From Planctomicrobium sp051465645 (lineage in GTDB: Bacteria; Planctomycetota; Planctomycetia; Planctomycetales; Planctomycetaceae), in NCBI RefSeq assembly GCF_051465645.1, contig NZ_CP195790.1, positions 4,960,001 through 5,024,000 on the forward strand: a stretch of DNA of 64,000 bases. The letters are read 5' to 3'. The translations under genes and the position numbers were made by a program. Under the pieces are notes generated by a model. The model searched no databases. It saw nothing but the letters and a program-made list of their open reading frames with translations, and had not been told where the DNA came from. Below, piece after piece: positions 49,917-59,858 of this stretch (positions within the stretch are counted from its first letter, which is position 1; each line of letters starts with the position of its first letter).

Positions 49917-50474
49917 ATGAATTACGCTGCTGCATTCGATGTTGCGTTTTCTTACAACGATTTTCTTGCCAAGTATGGAACACCGGAACAGGTTCGCCGG
50001 TGGAATGACTTCGGACAGGGAGTCACGCTGACACTTGATCAACAGGAATTGTTGAAGTCATTTACTCGCGAGATGAAAGTCCTTGTTCTCGCAGGCACAT
50101 GGTGCGGCGACTGCGTGAATCAGTGTCCGATCTTCGAAAAGTTTGCTGCCGTCAATCCTCTGATCAACTTGCGATTCGCGGATCGAGATGATTCGCCAGA
50201 GTTGGCAGCGGCATTATCGACCTGCGGTGGCGCCCGAGTTCCTTGCGTCGTCTTTTTGAGCGAAGACGGTCACTTCTGCGGTCGTTATGGTGATCGGACG
50301 TTGTCCAGGTATCGCAGTGTTGTGCAGACGCTGGCGGGGGCATCATGTCCGACCGGACTCGGCGCGGATAACGACTTGACCGCAGCTGTGGTTCAAGACT
50401 GGTTGAATGAATTTGAACGCATCCAATGGATGCTGCGTACCTCCGGCCGACTGCGACAGCTGCACCAGGACTAA
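49917..50474 (+). CDS. Thioredoxin-like protein with a CGDC motif
   Basis: The 185-residue protein has a thioredoxin fold from about residue 50: VLVLAGTWCGDCVNQCPIFE with Cys63-Gly-Asp-Cys66 as active site, and GGARVPCVVFLSEDG with the cis-Pro. A further Cys at residue 70 and Cys near the cis-Pro may matter. No signal peptide, so it acts in the cytoplasm. The WCGDC type is typical of thioredoxin-family reductases often found singly. No strong ribosome site precedes the ATG. It converges on the hydantoinase gene. Confidence 0.88.
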   Translation: MNYAAAFDVAFSYNDFLAKYGTPEQVRRWNDFGQGVTLTLDQQELLKSFTREMKVLVLAGTWCGDCVNQCPIFEKFAAVNPLINLRFADRDDSPELAAALSTCGGARVPCVVFLSEDGHFCGRYGDRTLSRYRSVVQTLAGASCPTGLGADNDLTAAVVQDWLNEFERIQWMLRTSGRLRQLHQD

Positions 50475-50489
50475 GCATGGCTTGATGAG

Positions 50490-50544
50490 ACCTTGCAATG
50501 TCGCTGGCGCAACGGTGTGCAGTTCGGCGCAGGCATTGCAAGGT
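50490..50544. terminator. Inverted repeat between convergent genes
   Basis: ACCTTGCAATG (50490-50500) and CATTGCAAGGT (50534-50544) are perfect 11-bp inverted repeats, 33 bases apart, lying between the ends of the thioredoxin-like and hydantoinase genes. A shared terminator is the likely role; there are no clear T-runs. Confidence 0.6.
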
Positions 50545-50546
50545 GC

Positions 50547-53500
50547 TTACGTGTTGTGAGACGGACCTGCTTGTCCGTATCCCCCGCCACCGGGAGTTTC
50601 GATCACGAGACAGTCACCGGCTTCGACTTGAATCTGAGCGGAGCCTGGCAGGGATTCACACTCTGTTGATCCGGCTCGCCGCAGGATGTTGCGCCCGAGT
50701 GCTCCCGACTCGCCTCCGTTGAGTCCGAATGGAGCAAAGGGGCCGCGACGTTGTGTGAGCAGTGAAACCGTTAGCGGTTGCTGGAATCGAAAGACGCGTC
50801 GGATTCCGTTTCCGCCGCGATGGAGTCCGGCTCCACCAGATCCGCGACGAATCGAGAACTCTTCAATCTGCACTGGGTATCTGGCTTCGAAGACCTCAAC
50901 GTCTGTCAGGCGCGTGTTGGTCATGTGGGTATGAACTGCATCAGCCCCGGAGTCTGTTGCTGTTGCCCCGGCCCCTCCGCAGATCGTTTCGTAATAGCCA
51001 AATTGAGCGTTGCCGAACGTGAGGTTGTTCATCGTTCCTTGACTGGCAGCCGCCTTGCCCAATGCTCCCAGCAGGACGTCGACGACACGTTGCGACGTTT
51101 CGACATTGCCTCCGACCATTGCCGGACATTCTGCTCGATCTTTATGAGGCGACGGATTCAACAGACACTCTGGCAAGACGATCTGGAGAGGTGACAGGAC
51201 ACCGGCATTCAGTGGAATCGCTTCATCGATCAGGCAGCGGAAGACATACATGACTGCCGCAGTCACAATGGCTCGATTTGCGTTGAGGTTGGTTTTCAGA
51301 ACAGGGCCGGTGCCGGCGAAGTCGATGATCGCCGTTTCGTTCAGGATGGTGATGGACACCGAGATTGGCGAGCCATCATCCAGATGATCGGTGCAGGGAT
51401 ATGTTCCGTCAGGCAGCAACGCGAGAGCTTTCCGCATCTTCCGTTCCGCGGCTTCCTGAATGAACTTCATGTAGCGTTGAACGTGCTCGCGCGACGACTG
51501 ACGAACCAGATCGTTCAGGAGCTTTGCCCCCATCTTGTTTGCCGCGATTTGTGCGGACACATCCGCCAGATTGTCTTCCGGGTTGCGACTGGGCCATGGG
51601 CCGGAAGTCAATAGGTCACGAAAATCATCAAGGCGTGACGTTCCCTGATCGACAATCTTGAAGTTGCGGATCAGGACTCCTTCTTCGCCTAATGTTCTTG
51701 AGAAAGGAGGCATGCTGCCGGGGGTGATGCCTCCGATTTCGGCATGATGCGCACGACTTGCTGTCAGGAATAAAAGTTCGCCGGTGCTGTCATCATGAAC
51801 CGGTGTGACGACAGTAATATCAGGCAGGTGAGATCCACCTGAATAGGGATCATTCGAGACAAGAACATCACCAGGCTGGATGTCTGGGTTCTCATTTAAC
51901 AGACAACGCACAGTCTCGCCCATTGCTCCGAGGTGGACTGGAATATGAGGTGCATTCACCACGAGACCACCGGCCGAGTCAAAGATGGCGCACGAGTAGT
52001 CCAGACGTTCTTTGACGTTGGTGGAAATGGATGTTTTTCTCAGCGTTACCCCCATTTGTTCTGCAATGGATGCGAACTGATTATTAAAGATTTCCAGCGT
52101 GACCGGATCGGCTAACGTCTCTAAAACGGAATCGACTTTGGGATCAGAAAGCTGATCGTGTGCTGCTGACTCTGATGCGGTTGAAGAGTCCGGACGCAAT
52201 TCGAGGAGCAGTTCTCCAGTTGATCGAATCGTGACCTTATAGCCAGGTTCGACCCAGATTGTGGAACCGTGATCACAGACGATGGCGGGTCCGACAAATG
52301 TATGACCTGCCTGAAACTGGTGACGATGATAGACTGGGGCGTCGATCTGGTTTCCTGCAAACCAGACAGGCGATGTGGATGCTGGTTGAAGTGGAGCGGA
52401 CGCCGGCGGCAGTTGTGGCGTCTGGGCTCGTGGAAGACGGCCGATGGCGTCGACGGCAATGGAGACAATTTCAAGCTTGCGGTCCGGTTGAATGTAACCG
52501 TAAAGCTGTTGATGCTTCTCTTCATACAGGCGACGGAAGTCACCATTGTTGTGTTCATCCACAAAGATGACTGCTTCGACCCCACGATACCGCAAACCCA
52601 GGCTTCTGGCAGGAGGCGCGATCTCGCTGCGATCGATCCCTTCTTGTTGTACTTCCTGAATGAGTCTTTCTGACATCGCTGAAAAGTCTGCGTGCAGCTT
52701 TGACACCGCTTCGTCGGAATAGGGGATGAGGATTGATTGCTCGGCACGGCGTCGGACATCGGCGAGGCCCATCCCATAGGCACTCATGATGCCTGCGTAA
52801 GGATGAATGAGGATCGACGACATCCCAAGAATTCTGGCGAGGGCACAGGCATGTTGAGCACCGGCACCTCCGAAGCAGACCAGAATGTGATCTGATGGGC
52901 GGTATCCTTTGCGAATGGAGATCGCACGAATCGCTCTGGCCATCGTCTCGTTGGCGATATCGATGAACCCCTGAGCGAGCTGTGCCGGAGTGTAGTTGAT
53001 GCGATCTGAATTCGATTCTGATTGTTGATCCTGTGCCATCTTCTGCAGGATGGCGTCGATCTTTTTTTCAACAGCAACTCGATCGAGATTGAATGGGAAA
53101 TACTGTGGAAGGACTCGGCCCAGCAGCAGGTTCATGTCTGTGACGGTGAGCGGCCCTCCACGACCATAGCAGGCAGGGCCGGGGTCAGCGCCGGCACTTT
53201 CTGGTCCCACTTTCAACAGGACGCCGTCGAACGTGCAGATGCTTCCTCCACCGGCTGCGACGGTCTCAATTGACAGGAGCGGAGTGGCAATACGGACACC
53301 TGCCTTCATCGTTTCCGATTCGAGGTCGAATTGTCCATCGAACCGAGAAACGTCTGTGCTGGTTCCACCCATGTCGAAGCCAATTGCCTTGGCGAAGCCT
53401 GCAGCTTTGGAGGTTTCGGCATACGCAATGACTCCCCCCGCCGGCCCGGAGAGAATGCTGTCTTTTCCGGAGAACGCGAGGCCGTCGATGAGCCCCCCTT

Positions 53501-54449
53501 GCGATCCCATCAGCTTGAGAGTGCTGTCTGGCCCTAATGCCTGGCGAATCTTCGCCACATAATCGCGTAACACCGGATTCAGGTATGCATCGAGAACCGT
53601 CGTTTCGCCTCTGGGGACCGCTTTGATGACCGGAGCAATCTGGCTGGAGCAACTGACATACTTGAAACCTGCTTCACGCGCCAGTTCTTCAAGTCGAGTT
53701 TCGTGCATCGGGTTGCGGTAAGCATGCAACAGGCAGATGGCGATTGCTTCAATGTTCTGGCGATGCAGTTCAGAAAAGATGTTGATCGCTGCGGCTTCAT
53801 CGAGGGCGAGCTTCACCGAGCCATCGGCATTCAGACGCTCATCAATTTCCGCGACGGTTGTTGCAAGCGGAGCAAATTTGTGAATATTGAGAGCGAACAG
53901 GTCAGGGCGATCCTGATTACCGATGTGCAATAGATCCGCGAAACCTCGGGTGACGAGAAAGGCCGTTCTCGCTCCTTTGCGTTCCAGAAGTGCATTTGTT
54001 CCTCTGGTTGTCCCCATGCGGATATCAACAGGAGGTAACGGTTCATTGAGATTCCGTTTCAGGATCTGACGAAGACAGATCAGCGGAGCAGGTTCATTGC
54101 ATCGCAGCTCGTACGCGCACCCGATGAGATCTTGTCTCAGGCTGGCAGGGAGCGGATCGGCCAGTTGAAGAGCCCCTGATGATGTGGAACCGAGAACCTG
54201 AGTGGACCAGTTTTCTTGCAGTGCAGGGTGCGAAAGGGAAAGTGTCCAATCTTTCCAAAAGTTGTCTTGTTCGTTTCTGCGTGAATCACAGAGTTGAACG
54301 GCGTCGAAAACAGATTCAATATTGCCTTTGATTGCTCCTGAACTCAGGGTTTTCCATTCCAGTATGGTGCCTGATGGAGACTGGGCGACGCAATCAGTAA
54401 ACGTTCCGCCAACATCAATCCAGAACTGCCAGCGATAGTTGCATTTCAT
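50547..54449 (-). CDS. Fused hydantoinase/5-oxoprolinase (HyuA plus HyuB domains)
   Basis: Starting at the ATG whose complement is 54447-54449, after AGGAAGAAG, the protein has 1300 residues, the length of eukaryotic and bacterial 5-oxoprolinase. HyuA half (1 to about 760): WIDVGGTFTDCVAQSPSG, MGTTRGTNALLERKGARTAF, GFDMGGTSTDVSRFDG and CFGGAGAQHACALARILGM, the ASKHA-type ATP site. HyuB half (about 790-1300): DPVTLEIFNNQFASIAEQMG then VTLRKTSISTNVKERLDYSC, VLVSNDPYSGGSHLPDITVV and GGGGYGQ at the end. It probably opens 5-oxoproline or a hydantoin-like ring with ATP. No partner or regulator is adjacent. The frame can extend to 54542 without support. Confidence 0.93.
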   Translation of the reverse strand: MKCNYRWQFWIDVGGTFTDCVAQSPSGTILEWKTLSSGAIKGNIESVFDAVQLCDSRRNEQDNFWKDWTLSLSHPALQENWSTQVLGSTSSGALQLADPLPASLRQDLIGCAYELRCNEPAPLICLRQILKRNLNEPLPPVDIRMGTTRGTNALLERKGARTAFLVTRGFADLLHIGNQDRPDLFALNIHKFAPLATTVAEIDERLNADGSVKLALDEAAAINIFSELHRQNIEAIAICLLHAYRNPMHETRLEELAREAGFKYVSCSSQIAPVIKAVPRGETTVLDAYLNPVLRDYVAKIRQALGPDSTLKLMGSQGGLIDGLAFSGKDSILSGPAGGVIAYAETSKAAGFAKAIGFDMGGTSTDVSRFDGQFDLESETMKAGVRIATPLLSIETVAAGGGSICTFDGVLLKVGPESAGADPGPACYGRGGPLTVTDMNLLLGRVLPQYFPFNLDRVAVEKKIDAILQKMAQDQQSESNSDRINYTPAQLAQGFIDIANETMARAIRAISIRKGYRPSDHILVCFGGAGAQHACALARILGMSSILIHPYAGIMSAYGMGLADVRRRAEQSILIPYSDEAVSKLHADFSAMSERLIQEVQQEGIDRSEIAPPARSLGLRYRGVEAVIFVDEHNNGDFRRLYEEKHQQLYGYIQPDRKLEIVSIAVDAIGRLPRAQTPQLPPASAPLQPASTSPVWFAGNQIDAPVYHRHQFQAGHTFVGPAIVCDHGSTIWVEPGYKVTIRSTGELLLELRPDSSTASESAAHDQLSDPKVDSVLETLADPVTLEIFNNQFASIAEQMGVTLRKTSISTNVKERLDYSCAIFDSAGGLVVNAPHIPVHLGAMGETVRCLLNENPDIQPGDVLVSNDPYSGGSHLPDITVVTPVHDDSTGELLFLTASRAHHAEIGGITPGSMPPFSRTLGEEGVLIRNFKIVDQGTSRLDDFRDLLTSGPWPSRNPEDNLADVSAQIAANKMGAKLLNDLVRQSSREHVQRYMKFIQEAAERKMRKALALLPDGTYPCTDHLDDGSPISVSITILNETAIIDFAGTGPVLKTNLNANRAIVTAAVMYVFRCLIDEAIPLNAGVLSPLQIVLPECLLNPSPHKDRAECPAMVGGNVETSQRVVDVLLGALGKAAASQGTMNNLTFGNAQFGYYETICGGAGATATDSGADAVHTHMTNTRLTDVEVFEARYPVQIEEFSIRRGSGGAGLHRGGNGIRRVFRFQQPLTVSLLTQRRGPFAPFGLNGGESGALGRNILRRAGSTECESLPGSAQIQVEAGDCLVIETPGGGGYGQAGPSHNT

Positions 54450-54711
54450 CGAAAAATCTTCTTCCTGAACGGTTGCCAACTCATCTGGAATCACCGGTGA
54501 TGACGTCGTTATGGCATGGCTGTTCGGTGATGCAAAATTCAATCAATTGTGATCGAGGATCTGGTGCTATTGATACATCAGGATAATGTGGACATTGAAA
54601 CCGCGGGAAGGCACTTGAAAAACGAAAGAACAAATCATCACGACATTGCTTCCTCGTGCGGTTTCCACGACGATAATGATGGAACTTCGTTAATGGGTAA
54701 GAGAGGCAAAC

Positions 54712-57354
54712 GTGGACGATTCTCACGAACAGTCTGATGAACTCGATCGTCAGTTTGAGATGCGCACAGATCGCGCAGAGAAGATGTTCCTGGATTGTCA
54801 TTTGCGATCTGCAGTGCAACTGGCGAAAGAGACGACTCGACAGGCGAAACAGTATCAACGGGCAAACAATTATTTGTATGGATTGTTTGATCTGATGCGA
54901 TTCGGGCATGGGATGCTCGATCCTGTGATGACTCGGGACGCGGCGGTCGAACTCGTTTTGCTGCTGCAGGATGAGGAACAGGCACGTCGCATTCAGCCTG
55001 ACCTCGACGAAGGTCTGTATCACTGGATCTGCTCGTGGATGTCCAGTTGTGCTTACGACAATCTGGCCGAAGCCACCGGGATGATGTCTGGCTACAACTC
55101 GCCGGGGATGCAGGAGTGCATCAATGACGGCATTCAGGTGTGCCGTCAGACTGGCAAGATGGAATGCATCAAATGTTTTCGCGAGTACGCTGCCGACGTC
55201 TATCTTGCCGCTGATGATCTGGCGATGGTCCGACATCAATGCCAGACGTTGATGGAAGTGCGTGACGAGGATAACAATCAGAAAGACCGTCGTTCTTCCA
55301 CGCTGCAGAAACTGGCCTGGGTCAACATTCTGGAAGGCCGACTGCAACGGGCGTTGCGTGATCTCGATCAGGCGCTTTCGTTGAGCAATGCAGAGAAGGT
55401 GTATACCAAGCTGCGCTCGACGATCCTTGTGAATATCGATCGCCATGAGTTACGTCTTCTGATTGGGGAAACGGTTGCTCCGATCCCGGAAGGTCTCCCT
55501 GACTTTGAGGCAGGTGAGTGGCCTCGATTGGAGTTTGAGTGCGAGAAGCTGACCGCCCTTTCTGAAGTCATGACCGGTCAGTTGGACGCGGGGATTGCCA
55601 GACTGACAGAACTTGATCGCCGTCTGACTGAGATCAAGTCGGTGAAAGACTGGTTCGAAATCCGTCTGCGTTTGATTGCGGCATATTTACTGCACGGCAA
55701 GCGCTCGCGGGCGATTGCTCTGGGGAAAGGTCTTGAAGCGCGCGCCACAGAGGCTCAGGATTATCTAACGCTTCGTCGATGGAAGCGGTTGATGGATGAG
55801 AGCGTCGCTCCGTGTGCGATTCCGTTGCTGGCCGATCCTGATGCTGGCCCATTCTGCGTGAATAAAGTCACAGAAGAGGTCGCGTTGCAGGCAAGCGACG
55901 AGGACGAGATCGAGCATGGATTCGAGAACGATCCTGATGACGAAATCATTCAGGAAGTGACGCCGTTGTCGGAAACACTTTCGCAGTACATGCACGAGAT
56001 CATGGACAGCGAAAAGGATGAAGAAACTCGACGCGATATTCTCGATCAAATGCTGAGCCATGAGCCATCATCCATTGAGGATGCTGGCGACGCGGCATAT
56101 CTCGTGCACCTGTCTCGTTATGTCATTCAGGGGCCAGATGATGCCATGCGGATCTGGCCGTGGGCTGATGCGATTCGTCGTCACTTCACAGAAGATGCGA
56201 CAGTTTTGAGTGTGGTCGCAACACTGGGGCACTTCTTTCGGAATGCCGACCCGGAGAACTTCGGCGAATTGATCAACCGGGAAGACATCGACAAATGGTT
56301 TCGGCTGTCTATGTCGATGAATCCCAATCATCCCCGAAATCACTCTCGGGCGGGAAACTACTTCCTCGATGAAGACTTGCATGGCGATGCTGAACGGGCA
56401 TTTTCCCGCGCGTTTCGCCTCGATCGTGCCGATGGAGCAACTGCTCATCAACTTGCCGAGTTATATCGAGAGACGGAACGGCCTCGTGATGCGATGGCTG
56501 TTTTGGACATCTGTCTGAGAAAAGGCTCGAAAGACGCGAACGTTGCCTGGGAAGCGGCCATGACGGCGTTGCAGCTCAAGCAATATGACATGCAATTGAC
56601 GTATCTTGACCGTCATCAGGTGCTCGCAGAAAAAGTTCCCGTCTGGCACCACTATTATCGTGGGTTGGCGCTGTTTCATCTGGGACGCTATGAAGAGTGC
56701 CTGAAGGAGTTGGATGAAGAGCTTGAACGTCGTCCCCCAGGACTGTTCCATATCCACGTGATTCGGGTCTGTGCATACACGGAGATGGGCCAGTTGTCCG
56801 ATGCCCGACCTGAACTGGAAAAGCTTCTTGAAATATCACTGGTCGATGTTGACTATCTTTCGTTTCATGGACTGGTGCGTGCCGCTGAAGTGCTGTGCGA
56901 CTCCATTGTGCTCTGGCCGGAAGATGATGTCTTGCGACATCGACTTATTCAGCGATTCCTGAAAGCCGGGTTAGTTGCTGACAGCTACTTCAACATGCTG
57001 CGGGAGACTCGTCGTGAATCCGGGGACATTCACTTTTATCGAGTGCAGATTCAACAGCCACTCGATGATCATTGGAAGACATCCGAAGGTTGTCTCCCAG
57101 GTCAGGAAGACTGGCCGGACTATCTGATTGACTGGGGAGTCCTTGCTGAAACGCAGCAGGAGGCGATTGACATGGTTCTTGCATTTCAGGAACAGTGCGA
57201 ATCGGCTCTCCCGCTCTTGATGCATGTTGACGCCAGTGAAGAAATCTTTCGTGATCGGCCGGGGGTTGTCTGGCAGGGATACCGACGCCATGAAGTGATC
57301 GGCGCACCTGATGAAGATGACTATTCCGAACACGATCCCGACTTGGACGACTAG
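54712..57354 (+). CDS. Large tetratricopeptide-repeat protein, cytosolic
   Basis: The 880-residue protein starts with GTG after GAGAGG. It is acidic and helical throughout. TPR-like units stand out at about 170-245 (LQKLAWVNILEGRLQRALRD), 540-605 (HPRNHSRAGNYFLDEDLHGD, AERAFSRAFRLDRADGATAH) and 610-720 (HQLAELYRETERPRDAMAVL, VPVWHHYYRGLALFHLGRYE, ECLKELDEELERRPPG). No signal peptide or membrane segment. The C-terminal 150 residues form a non-repeat domain with RVQIQQPLDDHWKTSEG. Such proteins act as assembly platforms; the partner is unknown. The TAG stop begins a repeat copy, and hemB follows 119 bases later. Confidence 0.85.
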   Translation: MDDSHEQSDELDRQFEMRTDRAEKMFLDCHLRSAVQLAKETTRQAKQYQRANNYLYGLFDLMRFGHGMLDPVMTRDAAVELVLLLQDEEQARRIQPDLDEGLYHWICSWMSSCAYDNLAEATGMMSGYNSPGMQECINDGIQVCRQTGKMECIKCFREYAADVYLAADDLAMVRHQCQTLMEVRDEDNNQKDRRSSTLQKLAWVNILEGRLQRALRDLDQALSLSNAEKVYTKLRSTILVNIDRHELRLLIGETVAPIPEGLPDFEAGEWPRLEFECEKLTALSEVMTGQLDAGIARLTELDRRLTEIKSVKDWFEIRLRLIAAYLLHGKRSRAIALGKGLEARATEAQDYLTLRRWKRLMDESVAPCAIPLLADPDAGPFCVNKVTEEVALQASDEDEIEHGFENDPDDEIIQEVTPLSETLSQYMHEIMDSEKDEETRRDILDQMLSHEPSSIEDAGDAAYLVHLSRYVIQGPDDAMRIWPWADAIRRHFTEDATVLSVVATLGHFFRNADPENFGELINREDIDKWFRLSMSMNPNHPRNHSRAGNYFLDEDLHGDAERAFSRAFRLDRADGATAHQLAELYRETERPRDAMAVLDICLRKGSKDANVAWEAAMTALQLKQYDMQLTYLDRHQVLAEKVPVWHHYYRGLALFHLGRYEECLKELDEELERRPPGLFHIHVIRVCAYTEMGQLSDARPELEKLLEISLVDVDYLSFHGLVRAAEVLCDSIVLWPEDDVLRHRLIQRFLKAGLVADSYFNMLRETRRESGDIHFYRVQIQQPLDDHWKTSEGCLPGQEDWPDYLIDWGVLAETQQEAIDMVLAFQEQCESALPLLMHVDASEEIFRDRPGVVWQGYRRHEVIGAPDEDDYSEHDPDLDD

Positions 57355-57381
57355 ACCTGTTCGGTTTGTCATGTGTCCGCG
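57352..57381 (+). repeat. Dispersed palindromic repeat embedding the TPR gene stop codon
   Basis: It begins with the TAG stop of the TPR gene (57352-57354) and reads AGACCTGTTCGGTTTGTCAT then GTGTCCGCG. The stem has two changes from the consensus; the tail is nearly identical to the minus-strand copy at 46328. Confidence 0.75.
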
Positions 57382-57473
57382 TGATTGCTGTATTGACAGG
57401 CAAGTGACTGAATTGCGATTGCCCACGATTGTGGAATCGATTTGGACACGCCCTATTGAAGGTTTTTGAAGAC

Positions 57474-58460
57474 ATGTTTCCCTCGACACGACTCCGCCGA
57501 CTCCGCCGACATCCACAACTGCGTGAACTGGTTCGTGAAACGACTCTCAGTCCTCGCGACATGATCCTTCCGTTGTTTGTGAAATTTGGTCGCGACCAGA
57601 AGGTCCCAATTGGCTCGATGCCTGGGAATTTCCAGCTGTCTGTCGATCGACTGGCGGACGAGATTAAAGAAATTCGAAGTCTCGGGATTCCGGGAGTCAT
57701 CCTGTTCGGAATTCCAGAAACAAAAGACGCTGACGGTTCTGACGCAAGATCTGATAGCGGGATCATTCAACAGGCGATTCACGAGATTAAATCTGTCGAT
57801 GATTCGCTGCTGGTGATTACCGATGTGTGTTACTGTGAATTCACAGATCATGGACATTGCGGAGTGCTGGTCGAAGATCACGGGCATGTTGACGTCGATA
57901 ATGACCAGACATTGATTCTGCTGCAGGAACAGGCTGTCAGTCACGCCAGAGCAGGGGCCGATATGGTCGCTCCAAGCGGTATGATGGACGGAATGATTGA
58001 AGCGATGCGGTTTGCGCTCGATCAGGAAGGGTTCTCGCATCTTCCGATTATGAGCTACGCGGCGAAATACTGTTCAGGCTTCTATGGTCCGTTTCGGGAA
58101 GCCGCAGAGAGTACTCCTCAATTCGGAAATCGGGCGACCTATCAGATGGACCCGGCCAATGGGAATGAGGCATTGCGCGAGGTTGAGCTCGATATCGCAG
58201 AAGGGGCAGACATTCTGATGGTGAAGCCTGCTTTGAGCTATCTCGATATCATTCGCCGAGTCAAAGAAGCGGCTCCAGGGTTACCATTGGCGGCGTACAA
58301 CGTGAGTGGGGAATTTGCGATGGTCAAGGCGGCCGCTGCCAACGGCTGGATCGATGAACAACGAGTTACATTGGAGATCCTGACCAGTATCCGCCGTGCC
58401 GGCGCCGACATGATTTTGACTTATCACGCCAAAGAAGCGTCTCAGTGGCTCAATGGGTAA
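57474..58460 (+). CDS. hemB: Delta-aminolevulinic acid dehydratase (porphobilinogen synthase)
   Basis: ATG 57474 gives 328 residues. It has the HemB hallmarks: RDMILPLFVKFG, the zinc-site DVCYCEFTDHGHCG with Cys119, Cys121 and Cys129 (the Zn-dependent type), MVAPSGMMDGMIEAMRFALD, SYAAKYCSGFYGPFREAA with Lys198 and ADILMVKPALSYLDIIRRV with the Schiff-base Lys251, and PLAAYNVSGEFAMVKAAA. It condenses two aminolevulinates to porphobilinogen on the way to heme. It is not with other heme genes here. Confidence 0.97.
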   Translation: MFPSTRLRRLRRHPQLRELVRETTLSPRDMILPLFVKFGRDQKVPIGSMPGNFQLSVDRLADEIKEIRSLGIPGVILFGIPETKDADGSDARSDSGIIQQAIHEIKSVDDSLLVITDVCYCEFTDHGHCGVLVEDHGHVDVDNDQTLILLQEQAVSHARAGADMVAPSGMMDGMIEAMRFALDQEGFSHLPIMSYAAKYCSGFYGPFREAAESTPQFGNRATYQMDPANGNEALREVELDIAEGADILMVKPALSYLDIIRRVKEAAPGLPLAAYNVSGEFAMVKAAAANGWIDEQRVTLEILTSIRRAGADMILTYHAKEASQWLNG

Positions 58461-58830
58461 CTGAGTGGCGGGTCGATTTTGTCGGCTGTACCGATCGGGT
58501 GGATTCCTGCTTTGAAGTGAGTGATCTGAGGAATTTTGAGGAATCCCCCGTAAGCAGGAGGGCGACCTGCGGTAGCCCTGATGATCCGAGTGATTCAGAA
58601 CGCGAATGTCAGTCAATATCCAGAGAAAGACAGCCTGTTATTCTGCAGGATTCGGCAACGGATGTGAGATTCGCCATGCGGACTTCAGTGTGCAAATCAC
58701 CTCTGGTTGTTGATTTCTCGACTCAGATGAGTTTTCGATTGGAGAGGAACATCTTATCGTTGTGTCGTCTGGGGACTCGAGGTGTGCTCCCTGAAGAAGC
58801 CGACTCAAGACCGTTTTAAAGGATACTGTG
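58461..58830 (+). other. Intergenic region, 370 bp, no gene supported
   Basis: It lies between hemB and the isomerase gene. Short inverted repeats (GCAGG/CCTGC and GGGC/GCCC around 58555-58580) are present, but no coherent terminator or known riboswitch. A 124-codon frame (58445-58819) overlaps the hemB end and has no protein features. Confidence 0.55.
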
Positions 58831-59694
58831 ATGGACGTTTGGCCGATTGGGGTATTCACTTCGCTGGACGCCGGTTTAGGTGTTCGTCTCGACGTGGTAA
58901 AAGAACTGGGAATTCCAACAGTTCAGATTCACGCTCCATCCCCAGAAAATCGCAATGAAGCTGCTGCATCAGAGTTTTTGAAGCGCTGTGCCGACGCCGG
59001 GGTGACCATTACCGCAGTCTTCGGCGGGTTTGATGGCGAGAGCTACGCCAGCATCGCAGAAACTGCTCGCACAGTCGGACTGGTTCCAGAAGCCACCCGA
59101 GCTGCTCGCGTTCAGGAAATGAAAGAGATCTCGGATTTCGCTCGTCATCTGGGATGCAAGACTGTTGGTCTGCACATCGGGTTCGTGCCATCCGATCGCT
59201 CATGCGAGAGCTATAAAGGTCTGATCGATGCGACTCGTGACCTTTTGGACCATGTTGCCGCCAACGGGCAACAGGTGAATCTGGAAACCGGACAAGAAAC
59301 AGCTGCTCACCTGCTGGAATTCATTGACGACGTTGATCGTGACAACCTGTTCATCAACTTCGATCCAGCGAACATGATTCTGTACGGGACAGGGAACCCG
59401 ATTGATGCACTGAAGACCGTGGGCCATCTGGTTCGCAGCTGTCACTGCAAAGACGGAACCTGGGCGGCCGATAACGAACGCGGTGTGGGCTGGGGCCGTG
59501 AAGTGGCCTTGGGGACCGGTGACGTTGGAATCGAAAACTACCTGCGAACTCTGCAGTCTGTTGGCTATACAGGCCCACTGACCATCGAGCGCGAAATTCC
59601 AGAAGAACGTGAACGCCAGAAAGCAGACGTCGGTCAGGCCGTGCGACTGCTGGAAGAACTTCGCAGCAAAATCTTCAGCGAAAAGACCGCATAG
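58831..59694 (+). CDS. Sugar phosphate isomerase/epimerase (xylose isomerase-like TIM barrel)
   Basis: The start at ATG 58831 follows AAGGAT; the GTG three bases earlier is possible. The 287-residue protein has the AP-endonuclease-2/xylose-isomerase-like barrel with metal-ligand positions VNLETGQET (Glu), INFDPANMILY (Asp), SCHCKDGTW (His, Asp) and LTIEREI (Glu). Also GVGWGREVALGTGDVGIENY. The family interconverts keto- and aldo-sugars or epimers; planctomycetes have many copies. No sugar operon surrounds it. A strong terminator follows. Confidence 0.92.
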   Translation: MDVWPIGVFTSLDAGLGVRLDVVKELGIPTVQIHAPSPENRNEAAASEFLKRCADAGVTITAVFGGFDGESYASIAETARTVGLVPEATRAARVQEMKEISDFARHLGCKTVGLHIGFVPSDRSCESYKGLIDATRDLLDHVAANGQQVNLETGQETAAHLLEFIDDVDRDNLFINFDPANMILYGTGNPIDALKTVGHLVRSCHCKDGTWAADNERGVGWGREVALGTGDVGIENYLRTLQSVGYTGPLTIEREIPEERERQKADVGQAVRLLEELRSKIFSEKTA

Positions 59695-59766
59695 TTCATT
59701 GTTCGGGCATGACCACTTACGGCACACTGCCAGCGTCATCGCCTGAGCTTTGACTCACGTTCAATG

Positions 59767-59806
59767 AAAACATCCGGTCCCAGCGATGGGGATCCGGATG
59801 TTTTTA
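59767..59806. terminator. Bidirectional terminator hairpin
   Basis: AAAACATCCGG (59767-59777) pairs with CCGGATGTTTT (59794-59804), with an inner TCCC/GGGA pairing and a T-run after it. It lies between the isomerase gene and the convergent secreted CxnCH-protein gene. Confidence 0.95.
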
Positions 59807-59858
59807 TTGGGACACGATGCTGTGTCGGGAACTGCGATTGTGAATCTGCGATCCGTGT

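Noticed and set aside
54549..54737. Plus-strand frame of 62 codons between the hydantoinase and TPR genes
   Set aside because: It overlaps the TPR start, has no ribosome site and no protein-like pattern.
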